Below are positions 45,620-57,979 of a DNA stretch of 64,000 nucleotides, in pieces (the first letter of the stretch is position 1; each line of letters opens with the position of its first letter). The notes below the pieces were generated by a model. That model did not search any database. It was not told the origin of the DNA and saw only the letters and a program-made list of their open reading frames with translations. Made by a program: the position numbers and the translations under genes. Origin of the DNA: Hofstenia miamia (lineage: Eukaryota; Xenacoelomorpha; Acoela); assembly GCA_004352715.1 (NCBI GenBank), contig SCFE01000034.1:2134429-2198428 (forward strand), given 5' to 3'.

Positions 45620-46980
45620 TGTATCTATTTTAGATTGATAGATGCTACAACACTTGAAGTTGCACAGCGTTTGACGTTTCAGCTTGTTTTTCATATCACA
45701 ATTGCAATTCAGCATACAAAGCTATACTTACAGAAATTGATGTAAATTACTTTTGGTTATGTTGTAATCGCCATTTGCAAACAATTTTTATTTTATATAT
45801 TTGTAATTACATTCTTTATTATTCTTATAGTGACAACATGTCACATTTATTACCTTCAAAGCTTTTTACTGAAATTGAAATACCAGAAAACAATAGAAAT
45901 AATCAAATAGTTACAAAAAAATATCAAAAAAACAATAATTAAAATGTTTGTCTCTTATATAGTGAAATGTGTTTGTAATTTTATACTTGCAACAGTTTTT
46001 TAATTTTCAATGTGCAAATTTTTCGTTTTTTAATGTTTTGCTTTAGAATATGATTTTAAAATTTTGAATTCGGCTTTACAACAAAGAAGTAATGAAATCA
46101 AATATAAAACAACAGTTTTAATGGAACTGTAGAAATGGTTTTTAGAAATCGAAGACAGTTGCTATAAATTAAATTATGCTAAGGGGGTGTCAGACCGCAG
46201 GGTGGGTTGGTTTGGTTTGAAGGTATTTGTTACAAGGAATAGAGTGCAGTAGTCGACTTTAATGAACAAATACAAAGAAAGAATGAATTTAAATTAGTTG
46301 ATATAAGAACTATTATGGATCAAATATAGAAAGTAAATCCCACTTATATAGCTTGTAAATGTAATGTGTTGAAATGAAAAAAATGTTAGGTAATTGCACA
46401 TAATTTCTTTAATAAACAGCTAGAATTAGACAATATTTAAATTAGTTTTCAAATTCCATTTTGTTCCACAGGTGCACATATCCACCTCATCCTTGATAAG
46501 ATTTGATTTCGTATATGCTATTGAGATGTGCACAATAAATAAAGATATAAACTAGAAATATGCTCTACAACAATGAATCATATCTGATAATCAGCATACA
46601 GTCTCCGGTGCAAAATACAGAAAATATTAGTGACAACAGGTTTGTGCACATTCACATAAATTATGTACGTGTTGTCTTTGAATTTTATAATAGTCAGCGT
46701 TGATCAATCAAATACAAACACATTGGTATAACACAAGTATATAAAATACTTACAATATTATTGATAACGCATATCTGATTAATTGGAAAGAAATTATATT
46801 AATGTGATAAGCAAAGTCGCGGTTTTAAAGGTTTTTTGGATGTTGGCTGCGTGTCATATTGGGAAAATGTAGGAATAACAGAGTCAGTCGTGGACTTATT
46901 ACCAATATCAATGGTAGAATTCGAAACAATATCACTTGTCCTTGTACAGTTGGTAAATGTGGAAAAAAAAGAGAAAGACA
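45620..46980. other. AT-rich spacer inside the large intron
   Basis: No recognisable gene or element apart from short chance reading frames. Confidence 0.45.
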
Positions 46981-46989
46981 AGCGAAGCC

Positions 46990-48430
46990 AATTACAGATT
47001 ATCAGTTAGAAATTTTTTACTGCACAATTAAATGAGCGGTTCTGTGGTAATTTTTTTACTAGGACTATCAGAATATGTCACAATCAACTGGGTTGCCATT
47101 TGGTCAAACTAAGAAAAGTACAGAAACTCAAAGCTGCAATGATGAAAAGGCGAGTGTTGTGGGTGTGATTTCTCGGTCATTGAACAATTGATGAATGTCC
47201 CAATGTAATTTTCAGTGACGAGAGCACTTTTCAATGGCACATGGCCAGCAAATAAGCATATATAATTTGTCCTCGACGATATTTTCACTGCTTTAAAAGT
47301 AAATATATACTATTGTACTTGCATTTTTAAGAATTGAATGCCAAATACAGAGAATTTTCAACTGAGCATAACTACTTAAAAATCAAAGCATGCTAACTGT
47401 GAAAAGCTTTCTCTTGTGGTTAATAGATTGGTGGACCTAACATCACCGCAAATGTTGCTGTTGTGACCTCTGTGAATCCCGAAAATTATCTGAAACCCCA
47501 CCCGTTTATGACTTCCTACGGTATTCTCCAAGTCAAAGAATTTTACAGATATGTTATTCAGAAACATACACTGTTGATTTGGAGCACAAGACTTCAAAAA
47601 ATCAATCTCTTAGTAGCATATCTCGGTTGGTAAATTAGTATGAATTAAGAATCCGCATTTATTGTTTTGTGTAAATTCATTAGTATATATGTACAGAACT
47701 ACTGTGCAGTCTGAAATGCGTCATTAATATTACTGTTAACACACTACAGACGCATGCATCAAAAAATTAATCGAACACAAAGGACAATTAATATTTATTT
47801 TAATTTCTTGAATGACTGAGAATACATTCTGCTAAGGTAAGCATGCAACCGGCACTCGATACAAAGTGAATTTTTAATGCGAATCTAAATTTGTGAAGTT
47901 CAGACTATGGCTTACAATGGCTTCCCATTCATAAACCAATTGTTCTTTTTAATTGGGTCAATTGTTTATGAGAATGCTTGTTGCCGATATACGAGGTTTG
48001 TCCTACATTTCTATTCAGGATTCAAACTTCATATTAAGTCATCCTCATTTAAACCTTCAAAAGTCCTCCATACAAAACAGCCATCACAGTAGCTGTACAT
48101 GGTGAGATAACTTACAGTAATATGCTGATGATCGTGTTACTTTTCACCATAGTTCAGACAGAGTTCATTCCGAAGAGAGTGCATGAGCACACGTACCTGG
48201 AAAACTAAAACAAAATTCCCAGGCGGAGGCAAACACTTCAACAAGAGAATGCGCTACCTTACATTACGCAGAAATTTCACCTTAAAAATATATTCAATTG
48301 ATTTATATTCTCCCCATTTCCCCGATTAAGGCATAATGAAAAAGTTGAAATTGATAAGTAAAGTTGCTCTCAATCTCTCTTGCACCAATTAATTGAGATT
48401 ATACAAATCGTGGTAAATGACCTTTTCAAA
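46990..48430 (+). pseudogene. Second, heavily decayed Tc1-type transposase
   Basis: At 47200-47250 one frame reads CPNVIFSDESTFQWHMASK, the block with the second catalytic Asp (SDES). At about 48230-48420 fragments read FQQENAL, then ITQKFHLKN and HQLIEIIQ, corresponding to the D-N-A-P block and C-terminal helix. The two halves are about 1 kb apart instead of about 0.3 kb, so something else is inserted or duplicated between them. Nearly every codon block has stops or shifts. Confidence 0.5.
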
Positions 48431-48899
48431 TTACTACGAAACGCATAAACGGTTAACTGCAAATAGTATGAAAAATAAATTGTTTTGTTCGCCATGTTTA
48501 CTTTTTGGCAAAAGTAACACTCAGTAGAACACTTCTGGATACAGCAATTAAGATATTTATAAAAATAAATATCTAAACAAAAAATCTTATATTTCTCATC
48601 TTTATGTTCAATTGCCCCTTGCCCTATTTGGCAAGCTAACTTGAGTTGAAAAAGCAATTGATGAAAGCTTGAGACTGAAAATATGCTTCATAATGCCCAT
48701 GCTAAGAATCGAAGCATAATGAAAAGATGTTGTAGGTTTTTAGGTAGCCAAGAAATAGCCTTTTGGGTACATAATTAATCAGAAACTTCTCAAATTAGGA
48801 GAGAACTTGTAACCTAACTTCAAGAGAATAATATACCACTGTCTAGTCATCTAGAAAATTCAACTTGTTTCTGGATTGTGAAATAGAATACAAAATGAT

Positions 48900-49560
48900 G
48901 AAATTCATGGCATTGGAAGCGTCATAAAGCAGAAAATAGTAAATGAAACACCGGATTCCAGCTTTATTTCAATAATTAAAGATGAAGCCTCAGACAAAAC
49001 AAAGCATTGATTTCAGATACATAGCTAAGGATACAATGGTCGGAATATTGGCAGGATTTGTCGATTTTTCGAACAGGAACACTGCTTCCGACTTCGAAAA
49101 ATATTTAATTGGGTTGAACATTTAATTAATTTCATAGCGTCATGATGGTGCGTCAATAATGGTTTCTGATATACATATACAATTTGTTCTGCATGCATTT
49201 CATTTTATTCATTTTAATTTTTTCGATTACTAAAAAGAACAAAATTCCTTGATGAAAAAGTAGAATAGTTCCAACAGGTTGAGTTATTAGTAAGCAAGCA
49301 GTCCCTATGAAGGTTTCAAATTTTGCTTCGATACCACCTTGAATTGTTCATAATTATGGGATAATGAAACACTTCATCAAGTAGCTGGGTTCCTGAATGC
49401 ATTTGATGATTTTAAATTTCAATTTCTAGTTAAACGCTTTGTTTCAAATTTTGCAAAGCAAGCCTACTGAGTTACTAAAATTAATTTATTCAAAACTTTG
49501 TTGGAGGAAGAGACAATATTTAGATAATTATTTTAATGCAAATAGTTTCATGCAGCATTA
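48900..49560 (+). pseudogene. Possible hAT-type transposase fossil
   Basis: One frame at about 48965-49000 reads FISIIKDEASDKTK, reminiscent of the first acidic block (DE-x-x-D) of TTF/DUF4371-type hAT proteins. It is followed by FRYIAKDTMVGILAGFVDF and later RHDGASIMVSD, similar to the YDGAS-x-M block. Frames change between blocks. The order is right but each match is weak. Confidence 0.3.
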
Positions 49561-50621
49561 ACGTTGAAGGTTATATGCTGAACAAAAATCCCAAAACTTC
49601 AAAATGCTATATTGCGAAATTTTTTATTCTTTAATTACTCTAATGGATTGATTACAAAATATTACGCAAATGAGAAATTTGAATTTTTCGTGAAAAATAT
49701 TCAAAATTTTTTTCCCCAATTTGACCAAAATCCTATGGCAGCCAAATATTTTTACATCTCCATGCTTTGATGAGCTTACTTCAAGAAATGTGTCTATTTG
49801 GAATAGTGCAAATGACAAAATTGGGAAATTTTCACTGTTGTAAAAGTAATGAAGGAAAACCAAGTGGAAGTAGCCATATAGTTTGTGATATCAAGCCTAA
49901 CAAGATGGCTGCCAATGGAGTTGCTACTGCAATTTCAAATGTATAAACAATTCCAATGATAACTTTGATTTATTGGAATTTAGGTAAAATGGCATAGCAT
50001 AAAATAGTGTTCAATTCCAGCCCTGGCGCAAATGTAATATAAATACAAAATACATATTTCAATTTGCAATGAACTTCCGCCACCCCCTAAAATTTGCACC
50101 GCACGCCACTGGTGTTTACACACCCCAATAAAAAGGTTCATCGTGTTGCTATGTAAAATATTGTCATACTATTTATAATCCATATCAAGCAGCTTGAACT
50201 ACTTGTAGTTTGTTGATATTATTATAGAATACAAATACATATATTATAATATTAAGAAAAATGACCAAAGAGTGTATGTGCCTTTTATCCAAGGTAATTA
50301 ATAGCATTAACAAGTGAACGCAATAGGCAATGTAAACTGACCTAAGAATACACATATAAAAATTAAATTTGGTATAAATATGTTTCATGCATGCTATATA
50401 TTGAAATTGAATACGTTCCAAATAACTGTATCACAACTGGAGCCACATTACGTCTACTATACAACACTGGGTAGGTAAGTAGGAAACAAATTATCATTAA
50501 TTACAAATGCTTAAACAAATTGACGTAAACACACCTATTGATTAATAAACAGATAATGTAGTTATAGAAAAGTGTTTTTAAATATATTACCAATGTTCAC
50601 ATTTCAATATTCGGTAATAGC

Positions 50622-51821
50622 CAGGGATGTTAGAATAATTGCAATATTGTTAATGAAATCATTTATTTCGGATACCTGATAATTGCAATAATTGATTTTT
50701 AGCTCAAATTATTAATACAATTATCGTTTTAACTCATGCAACGTAGAAACATAGGCGGGTGATTTATTAACTGTGATGATAGGCGGCAGCGGGGTTGGAA
50801 ATGGGCATTTTCGCAACTAACTGCACGTAGTAATTAGGATTTTTTGGAGTTTGTCATATCTCTTTAAAAGAAATCGTTTAAAGATTGCCTCAATTGCTTG
50901 CGACAACACTGCCACAAATACGTGTCTCGCTGACTTGTTCAGGTTTCCTATGGTGGGCTGTGAAAGCCATCGATTCAACATTGGAATGAAGCTATTTTGG
51001 GAAGAAAGTGATCCAGTGATTAATAAGGTACACGGATTCATGAAGAAAATGCGCACATTAACTTGTGTGGCACAGATGCGTCGTCACTGCGTCTTACTTG
51101 CCTCAAAATGACATAAAATTGTCATCTACCTATTTAATGATTGAATGCCACTTCAAATTAAAAGACCATTTAGCGCAAGTGGCTAATACTGAAAAGGAAA
51201 TCGAAAATTTGCTTCCGAATACTTTAGTGGATATGACTCTGAAAAAACATTTGCAAATATGAAAATTTTGGAATCAGTTACAAAAAAACTTAAAGAATCG
51301 GATATCAAAATGCCTTATTTGAGTCTTTTGTTCAATGAGGTAATAAAAAATGTTCCGGTAATGGGGTCACACGTGTCGCCTAGTACCAGATTCGTGCACT
51401 TTGAAAATGCAGTGGTTAGAAGTCAAAACAATGAAGTATTGACTGATGATGACAAGAATCAATTGTCGCATTTCCGATAACCAAGTTTATTTGAGGATCA
51501 GATTCTTGCCGAGAAAAAGAAAACAGAAGATACGTTTGTTTCCTGGATTCCCAGTAGTTCAAATATTTGAGAGAGTTTCAGTGTTGCTACTCCTGAATGA
51601 AATCGTCTCTTACCAATGCATCTTGGATCCATCTTGTCCTTGATATACAGCAAGGCATATTGGGACGAAAAATTGGTTCTAAAACTTTATATTTGTCACT
51701 AAAATACTTGTCAAGTATTTTCAATAATTTTCAATTATTGAAATAATGGATTTTTAACTTGATATAATAACTATTTATTTTTTGCTTAAATACCATTGCA
51801 ATACAATAGTTAACATCCCTG
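50622..51821 (+). mobile_element. Non-autonomous hAT transposon with TIRs and near-matching 8-bp target duplication
   Basis: The left end starts CAGGGATGTTA at 50622 and the right end reads TAACATCCCTG to 51821, an 11-bp inverted repeat of hAT type, with a further shared ATTGCAAT nearby. Flanks are GTAATAGC (50614-50621) and ATAATACC (51822-51829), matching at six of eight positions as an aged 8-bp duplication. The element is 1.2 kb and contains only the middle of a transposase. Confidence 0.88.
50851..51643 (+). pseudogene. hAT transposase central region
   Basis: 50851-51111 reads KIASIACDNTATNTCLADLF, then VGCESHRFNIGMKLFWEES and KVHGFMKKMRTL, matching the hAT blocks around the second catalytic Asp (CDN) and the conserved C-x2-H (CESH). 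The frame shifts near 51100 to continue SSTYLMIECHFKLKDHL (51120-51175). It shifts again at 51258 to MKILESVTKKLKES, ending with VKVQNNEVLTDDDK-like sequence. The N-terminal BED finger and the C-terminal dimerisation domain are absent. Confidence 0.82.
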
Positions 51822-52049
51822 ATAATACCAAATAACCTACTTCAAACAATATGAAAATAATAATGTATACATTAAAAAACATTCAAAGATATTATTGCAT
51901 GTATGGCATGTCACAATTTAGTAAAATTAATATTTTAAAATTACTATTAATCAACATAACAGTTACACAATACAATCGAAGGAACTGTCAAACGCTGCCA
52001 CATTAAACTTCCATTTTACGAATAAATTAAAAGTGCAGAAATCACTTAC

Positions 52050-52261
52050 TTCACGGGCTTCTTAGGACTACTGATAGAATGTTGTGGGTAAATTGGCGGT
52101 TCGGTTGAGGTGGGTATTCGTTGTGATGTGAAACCTCGTGAACTCAACTCGCCCAAAGACCGTAATGAAAATGGCATTACTTCACCTTCCGAGATAAGAT
52201 CATTTGTAGTTGTAGTTGTCGGTGTTGGACTATTTTCAACAGTGGTATTCGATGACAAAGT
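52050..52261 (-). CDS. TALPID3: TALPID3-like exon with ISEGEV and SLGEL motifs
   Basis: Acceptor ttctaattag at 52271-52262 and donor GTAAGT at 52049-52044; it enters in phase 0 and leaves two bases of the final Lys codon (70 codons plus two bases). The peptide TLSSNTTVENSPTPTTTTTN is followed by DLISEGEVMPFSLRSLGEL. The SEGE and SLGEL words recur in the C-terminal, low-complexity half of TALPID3 proteins (family knowledge). It is separated from the preceding exon by a 73-nt intron (52334-52262). Confidence 0.75.
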
Positions 52262-52334
52262 CTAATTAGAATAATCATGCTCGGAACAAATTTAAAAAGG
52301 TAAGACTAAAGGCGGAATTTTTAACTACACTTAC

Positions 52335-52551
52335 TGATTCTGTTTGCGTAGACGCTGAATCTGGTACAAATACAACTGATTTTTGCATTGGCATTTCGTC
52401 ATAATCAATATCGTCTGGTACACCAACTTCCTTTACAGGAGGAGTAACTTCAGTTTCAACTGGAGGTGTCGATGGTTGTAAGCTTACAATACTTGACACA
52501 AAAGATGGAGGTGGAGTTGGTTCAGGTGTTACAACGTCAGTACGAGGCGGC
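52335..52551 (-). CDS. TALPID3: TALPID3-like exon rich in Pro and Thr
   Basis: Acceptor taaatttag ending at 52552 and donor TCA|GTAAGTG at 52335/52334. Its first base completes the Glu codon left by the upstream exon (GA + G), and it ends in phase 0. The peptide begins PPRTDVVTPEPTPPPSFVSS and ends VVFVPDSASTQTES. Pro/Thr-rich TPxPTPP strings are characteristic of this region of TALPID3. Preceded by a 74-nt intron (52625-52552). Confidence 0.78.
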
Positions 52552-52625
52552 CTAAATTTACACTATGGCAATTGCAAATTCACGAAAAAATAGTATGAAT
52601 ATAAAAACAAAGAATTTTTACTTAC

Positions 52626-54115
52626 TCTGGAGGCCAGGCGATTGGATTAGGATATTCTATTGGTTCTGGGGAGCTGTCTACAACAACTGGCTTTTTAAAT
52701 ACAATCGGTGAACAAGATTTGTCGATCTTTTCTGATATCGAAGGAGAAGGAATTGGAGAATCCACAATGTCAACTGAATCATTCGGCGACGAATAAACAG
52801 GTGTACATTCCGGTGTTTCTAAGTTAGCATTCAAATCGAAATTAATAGGTGAAGATGTCTTTCTAGGACTTTCTTTACGTGGAATAATAGAAAAAATGTG
52901 GTCTATTAAAATATCTTCAATTAGCTTTTCTGTTAACAATCGATCAACACTAATGCCAGCGTCTACGAACATTCTCATCGTTGATGTAGGAGGCGGAGAA
53001 GACACTGACGTATCTACTGACACAGAAGTAGCATTGTCTTTACTTTCAGTAATTTTTAAATGTAAAAGCAACTTGGATAAAATTTCGTCCTCAATGCAAT
53101 TAATTATGCGGTCACCTATGCGCGTTTTTGGTTTAACCTCAACAGTTTTATGCGTTTCAAGAACAGTTGGCTTTTCTTCAAAATCGTTGTAACCGGGTAG
53201 TTCAACCACATCTGGTCTGTAACTGGAAGCTGTTTCCGTGGAAACCACAGACTCATCAACAATTTCCACAGGCGATAGAATACGAGGAGCAGAATTAGCA
53301 GCTTTAATATTAATCGATGGTAACTTTTGACGAACTAGTTCTCGTTTAGAATTTAATTCTTTCGATTTTACAATTTCCAATATTGCGTTAGATGGACCAC
53401 CAAAATGTTTCGTAGAATGAGGGTAAGGAACATGTGTTAAAATTTTCGGCTTACTCAAAAGAACAACATTATCTGTATTGCTAAGTTGTATTATCTTTTT
53501 CTTGTCTTCTTTTTCTCTATAACTAGGTTTTTCTTTGGCATGCATACAGCAGCAATGATTACTGGGAGTCTGCGGGACAGTAGAACTTCCAACGGTTGAT
53601 TTCTTTTTGATCTCATATTTTATTGGAAATTTAGGCTTTGATTTGATGGGTTTAGCTTTAGGCTTATTTTTTATTTCTTCCTCATTTCTAGCTTTCTCTA
53701 ATTCATTTTCAATAGTGTTGAGAAGTGCATACTTTCGAGAATTAGAAGGATTTTCAAAAGATTTCCAAATCTGTTCCCTACGTCGAGCAGAATACACAGT
53801 TTCAAGATTTTCTTCTAAACATTTACGAGCTTGTCTAACCTCTCGTAAAACATTGTTAGCTTCATCGCAGAATGCTTCAATATTTGGCGTGCTTGTAAAT
53901 TTAATGGGAGAAGTTTCAGTAGGAGGTTTTTGTTGAAGATAGTGATCGAGAAAAGAGCCTACTTTTTTCTCAAGAACAGTATTCTCTTGACTTTCCAAGC
54001 AATCACCCATGCCAGACCGATGCAAAACTTCCTTATCATAGCAATCGTTGATTTCATCTTTCATTTTTTGCAGATCTTCCAGGACTTTTTCAGTTGATAT
54101 CCGTACAATACCTGC
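52626..54115 (-). CDS. TALPID3: Large exon of a TALPID3/KIAA0586-like centrosomal protein
   Basis: An exon of 1490 nt, 496 codons open, bounded by acceptor tttgtctttatag (ending 54116) and perfect donor GTAAGT (52625-52620). It starts AGIVRISTEKVLEDLQKMKD. A coiled-coil-like segment (about residues 55-135) contains VLREVRQARKCLEENLETVY, matching the conserved LEENLE region of TALPID3. A basic KPKAKPIKSKPKFPIKYEIK stretch follows. Near residue 400 the strongly conserved-looking MRMFVDAGISVDRLLTEKLI precedes a Pro/Ser-rich tail. TALPID3 acts at centrioles and basal bodies in ciliogenesis and Hedgehog signalling. The frame may be mistaken for one starting at the internal ATG at 54064, but the splice site shows it extends 17 codons upstream. 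Family assignment is by motif memory, not alignment. Confidence 0.82.
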
Positions 54116-55499
54116 CTATAAAGACAAATGAATACTTTATGGAATTGCGAATGTGCTTATGGAAAACATTTAAATTTGCAAAAAAATGCTATTACATCAT
54201 ATAATATTATGAACCTTACGACCCTAAAAGGCATTGAAACAACCTCAGAGGTAGAAAAATCATAAAAAATTACATTTAATAGAATACATTGGCGATTAAG
54301 TTCTTCAATGAATTAATACACGACACAATAATTATTATTTTCAATGTCTGTAAAGAAACGCATTTAATGTGTAATTCCAAAATTTGTTTGTAACATACCA
54401 TAGACCATAAATTGGCCCAATAAAATTACACGAATTGGTCATTGCTATTGAACGTGTATAATTGGCAATACATTTTATCAACGTATCCAATAAAATTGCT
54501 GAATTTTAACTTACATCGTTAAAAGACACTATTGATCAATTTGGTTAAGCTTAAATACATTCAAAAATCAATTAACTGTGTAATATCTTGTTCATAATGA
54601 ACAAAGATAAGCATGAGATTGCATATCTCCTACTCATTAAACAACAAAATACAATAGAATAAGAAGGCCCTTTTTGAAAAATATTAGGACACTTCATCTT
54701 AGCTTAGGACAAATTAATGTTAATTTGGAAAAATTTGAACCAAACTTAAAGTAGGAAAAAAAAAACGGATCTGTAACCTATAGTAAAGCAGCATCGCTAG
54801 ATACTCTCATTATACCAACCACTACATATAGAGAATCTAATAAAAACTAAAAGTGTTTTACTAGAGTGGCATAAACAGTTATTCATCAAGAATTACAGCA
54901 ACAAAGACACTTCATTTTAAATTTCGAACCAGCTTGAGGTAATAAATATTATAACATCTTAAGATATTAACAATAACATGTTTTAGATAAAAGAAAAGAG
55001 ACTGATATAAACCAATTTCAATAAGTAGATGCTGCAAAATTGATGTGAAAAGATATGTTCAAAAGTACTCTCCCTCAAAAATTGGAATCCATTCTTATTT
55101 ATTTAAATATATTATTTAATTAGCAGTGAAAAATATCTTAGGCATCCAATTTTTGAAAAATTAGACCTTTTCAAACGAAAATAGACCAAATTAAAACAAT
55201 GAACTTAGGACAAATTAGGAATTAAGGGCAAGTGGGACATCTGAAATTTATCCATCGTAGGCGAGAATCCGATAGATTAATAATTTTAGAAATAATTTTT
55301 TACATTACCTAAGTCCCTATCAACAACACCATAGTTAAGACCCTTCGGAAAATTTTGCAGTGATATCTAAACCCTCTTCAATTGAATTTGAGAAATCATA
55401 ATTTGTAATAGTATAATAGATTAAGTTGTCAAAATTGTTCTAAAGAGGGAGGTTAAGGTGTTATACTTCAATTTTAATATCAATAACTTTTATATTTCA

Positions 55500-57450
55500 A
55501 CATCAGCGCAGACCATACCGTGGCAGAGGATCCTACTTCACAAACTCATATACCACAACCGGCACATCCATGTAGTACACCCAGTCATTCTCTGTGGGAC
55601 GCTCCCGATGATAACTTGTTTCACCGCCTCTTTGAAGATTCGCTCTCTTCAATATCCATCTATTCGACTCAGGTATCCTCTTCTGTTAGCACGCTACATG
55701 TAACAATTCCGTCACCCGAACTAGGTTGTTCGCAAATTTTTAGTCAGTCTAGCGCTCAAAATATTAATGAAATTAGGTAACTTTCTACTATTATATCCAA
55801 TAATCATTCATTGTCTCAAATGCCTTTACTAGACTTAAGCTTACTATTATATATTACGAATCTCGCCGATAATCTACCCATTTCAGCATAACAGAACTTT
55901 TTAAATTATTTTACAAGTATATCTGATTTACCCCGTGCGATCATTACTCGCGATTTCAAAATTTTCTGGGAAAATTTAGCATTTTAAATAATTTTCAAAC
56001 AGACGATACTAATAGTTCGCAACATTGGGATGAGCAGACTATTGTTGAACTTTTCTCGGAAGAATTATATAATCACGATTTTGTTGATCTTTCCGATACG
56101 CAGCACTGTGCCTTAGATCCCGATTTTACACCCATTTCCAGATATATCGCTCAAATGGGACCGTCTTTTCCAGCATTGCAAATTCTTCAACGTTTTCAGT
56201 TTCTTAAGAATCCTACTATTTCCTTATCTAAAGTTTCGACATTATGTTTTGAAAACACCGTACACTTTCGATCCTTTAATTACAAATCATTTATTAACTC
56301 ATATACAAGCTCTTCTCGACGCTAGGATAATTGAATAATCAGCAAGATCTCCGTTCACTTTCGGCGTTTTTGCTGTGCCTAAGTCTTGTATCAAAATTAG
56401 ATTAGTTATCGATTATTCACCAATACCTAAAAATTGTGCCAAACCATCCTTTTATTTGCCGCCATTTGCCAAAATTTCAAAGTATCATGAATAGTAGCCG
56501 CATCACAAGCAATATTGACTTACTTCTCGAACAGAAATACAAGACAGTCTTTTTAGCAATTGACGGCACTTCCAGTCGCACTCTTTCTATGTCAGATGTT
56601 TGCTAACTCTCTATTTTATCCGGTCAAAAAGTAATGTTCACTGGCCTGTTGCCCCATCGGCAATCTTATCCTGATATTCGATCCTAAGTATCTCATTGAT
56701 ATTCAACAGCATATTAAATTACTTATTTCTCTCGGTAGATGAAAAGTCCACTTTCCAACCAGTCTCTATTTTCGAAGCACTATGATTACATGTTAATTTG
56801 CCAGAACAATTCGTATCACTTACACCTCTCAAAGAGTTCATATTAACAAAATAAATCACAACCTTACCATCTTCATTATCGCTTAAGTAATACTAAAAGT
56901 GGTAGGCCCACCTGGCATATTCATGGCCAATTATTGGTCCATGGGGCTTAATCAAACAACTTGTTTCTGATGATACTAAAAATGAGATTCGCAATATATT
57001 AGTTATTCAGTTTTGCTACTTATTTTCGCAAAAAGCACTATCCTGGTAAAGATCGCTCGTTCACGAAAAGATACACATTTACACGGACGCGTTGAACAGT
57101 CAATTAGGGCTCGCCATAATTTACCCGGCACGCTGGTGCATTAAACCTTTTAATCTCTCAATAATATTAAACGAAAAACTCGCAACTCTACACATTTATC
57201 AAAAGGAACTTTTTGCGCTCTTTTTCGGTTGTTTGGAGGTACGGCCTTCCACAAGCATTTAAATAGATTCTCAACCGCTGGCAATAGCTACCTCCAAAGA
57301 TAAACTAACTTCTCAGTATCTTCCTTCAGTGGCTCACGCAGTCAATATACTCGTCTACTTCAAGCAGTTACAAATACTGTGGTTACCTACATCAGAAAAT
57401 CTGGCGGATTCCCATCTCGAGAAAACTGCTATCAATGTAGACTTTTAGTG
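55500..57450 (+). pseudogene. Degenerate RT-RNase H retroelement of uncertain lineage
   Basis: 55520-55775 is a Ser/Pro-rich open frame. 55990-56290 carries WDEQTIVELFSEELYNHDF and ISRYIAQMGPSFPALQIL, probably the start of Pol. RT fingers follow at 56270-56470: LLDARIIE, stop, SARSPFTFGVFAVPKS, then RLVIDYSPIPKNCAKPSFYL. AIDGTSSRT near 56560 corresponds to motif A, and DEKSTFQPVSIFEALWLH to the region after the catalytic loop, which is not preserved. RNase H is visible at 57070-57440 (HIYTDALNSQLGLAI, YQKELFALFFGC, LWLPTSENLADS). The blocks are in order but in several frames. The fingers do not look like typical Gypsy or LINE RT; the RNase H end resembles DIRS/LTR-type enzymes. No LTRs were found. 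Confidence 0.65.
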
Positions 57451-57979
57451 CTTAGTGATTTAAATGATTTATTATTAACTGCAATACGGGATGTTTTGTA
57501 TTTATAGTCAGACATTTTGTAAACAAAATTTAGTTCGTTTTTGTATTTCTTTGGAATTAATTGAATAAAAATTCCTATCTAAAATATTTAGGCAAACTGC
57601 CATAATAGTTTTAAACAAAATTCAATAATTTTGTTCTCTCAACATTAATCCTTTGAGGTTTGCTGGTGCAAATGTGTGCCAAAATTTTTTATTAAATGTT
57701 TGTCTAAATTTGAATCAGTATTTCAAAATTCAGCAACATTCTTATTTACTGCTATTTTGAGTCTGGTTGTACTCAAACCTTGATATTGTTTACAATTTCT
57801 CTTTATCCCTCGAAGGGTCAAACATTTTTTAAAGAAACTAACGCATTTAACAATTTTCAAAGTCTTATATTTCAGGCTTTGTTTGCAAAAAATGGGTATT
57901 CAAACTTTAATGGATTTTACACTAACATTAAAATAGCTTATACAAATATTGAATTCAACATAATACGAATTTCAATAGG

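Larger units (their letters stand above)
32954..52049 (-). other. 19-kb intron of the TALPID3-like gene, filled with mobile DNA
   Basis: Donor GTAAGT at 52049-52044 and acceptor TTTAG at 32958-32954, phase 2. If no exon is missing, this single intron is more than 200 times longer than the gene's short introns. It contains the long-TIR element, the 6.7-kb inverted-repeat segment, a pogo-like MITE, two Tc1-type fossils and a hAT derivative. An unseen small exon inside cannot be excluded. Confidence 0.5.

Noticed and set aside
52896-53936. Plus-strand frames of 98 and 109 codons
   Set aside because: Antisense shadows of the large TALPID3-like exon.
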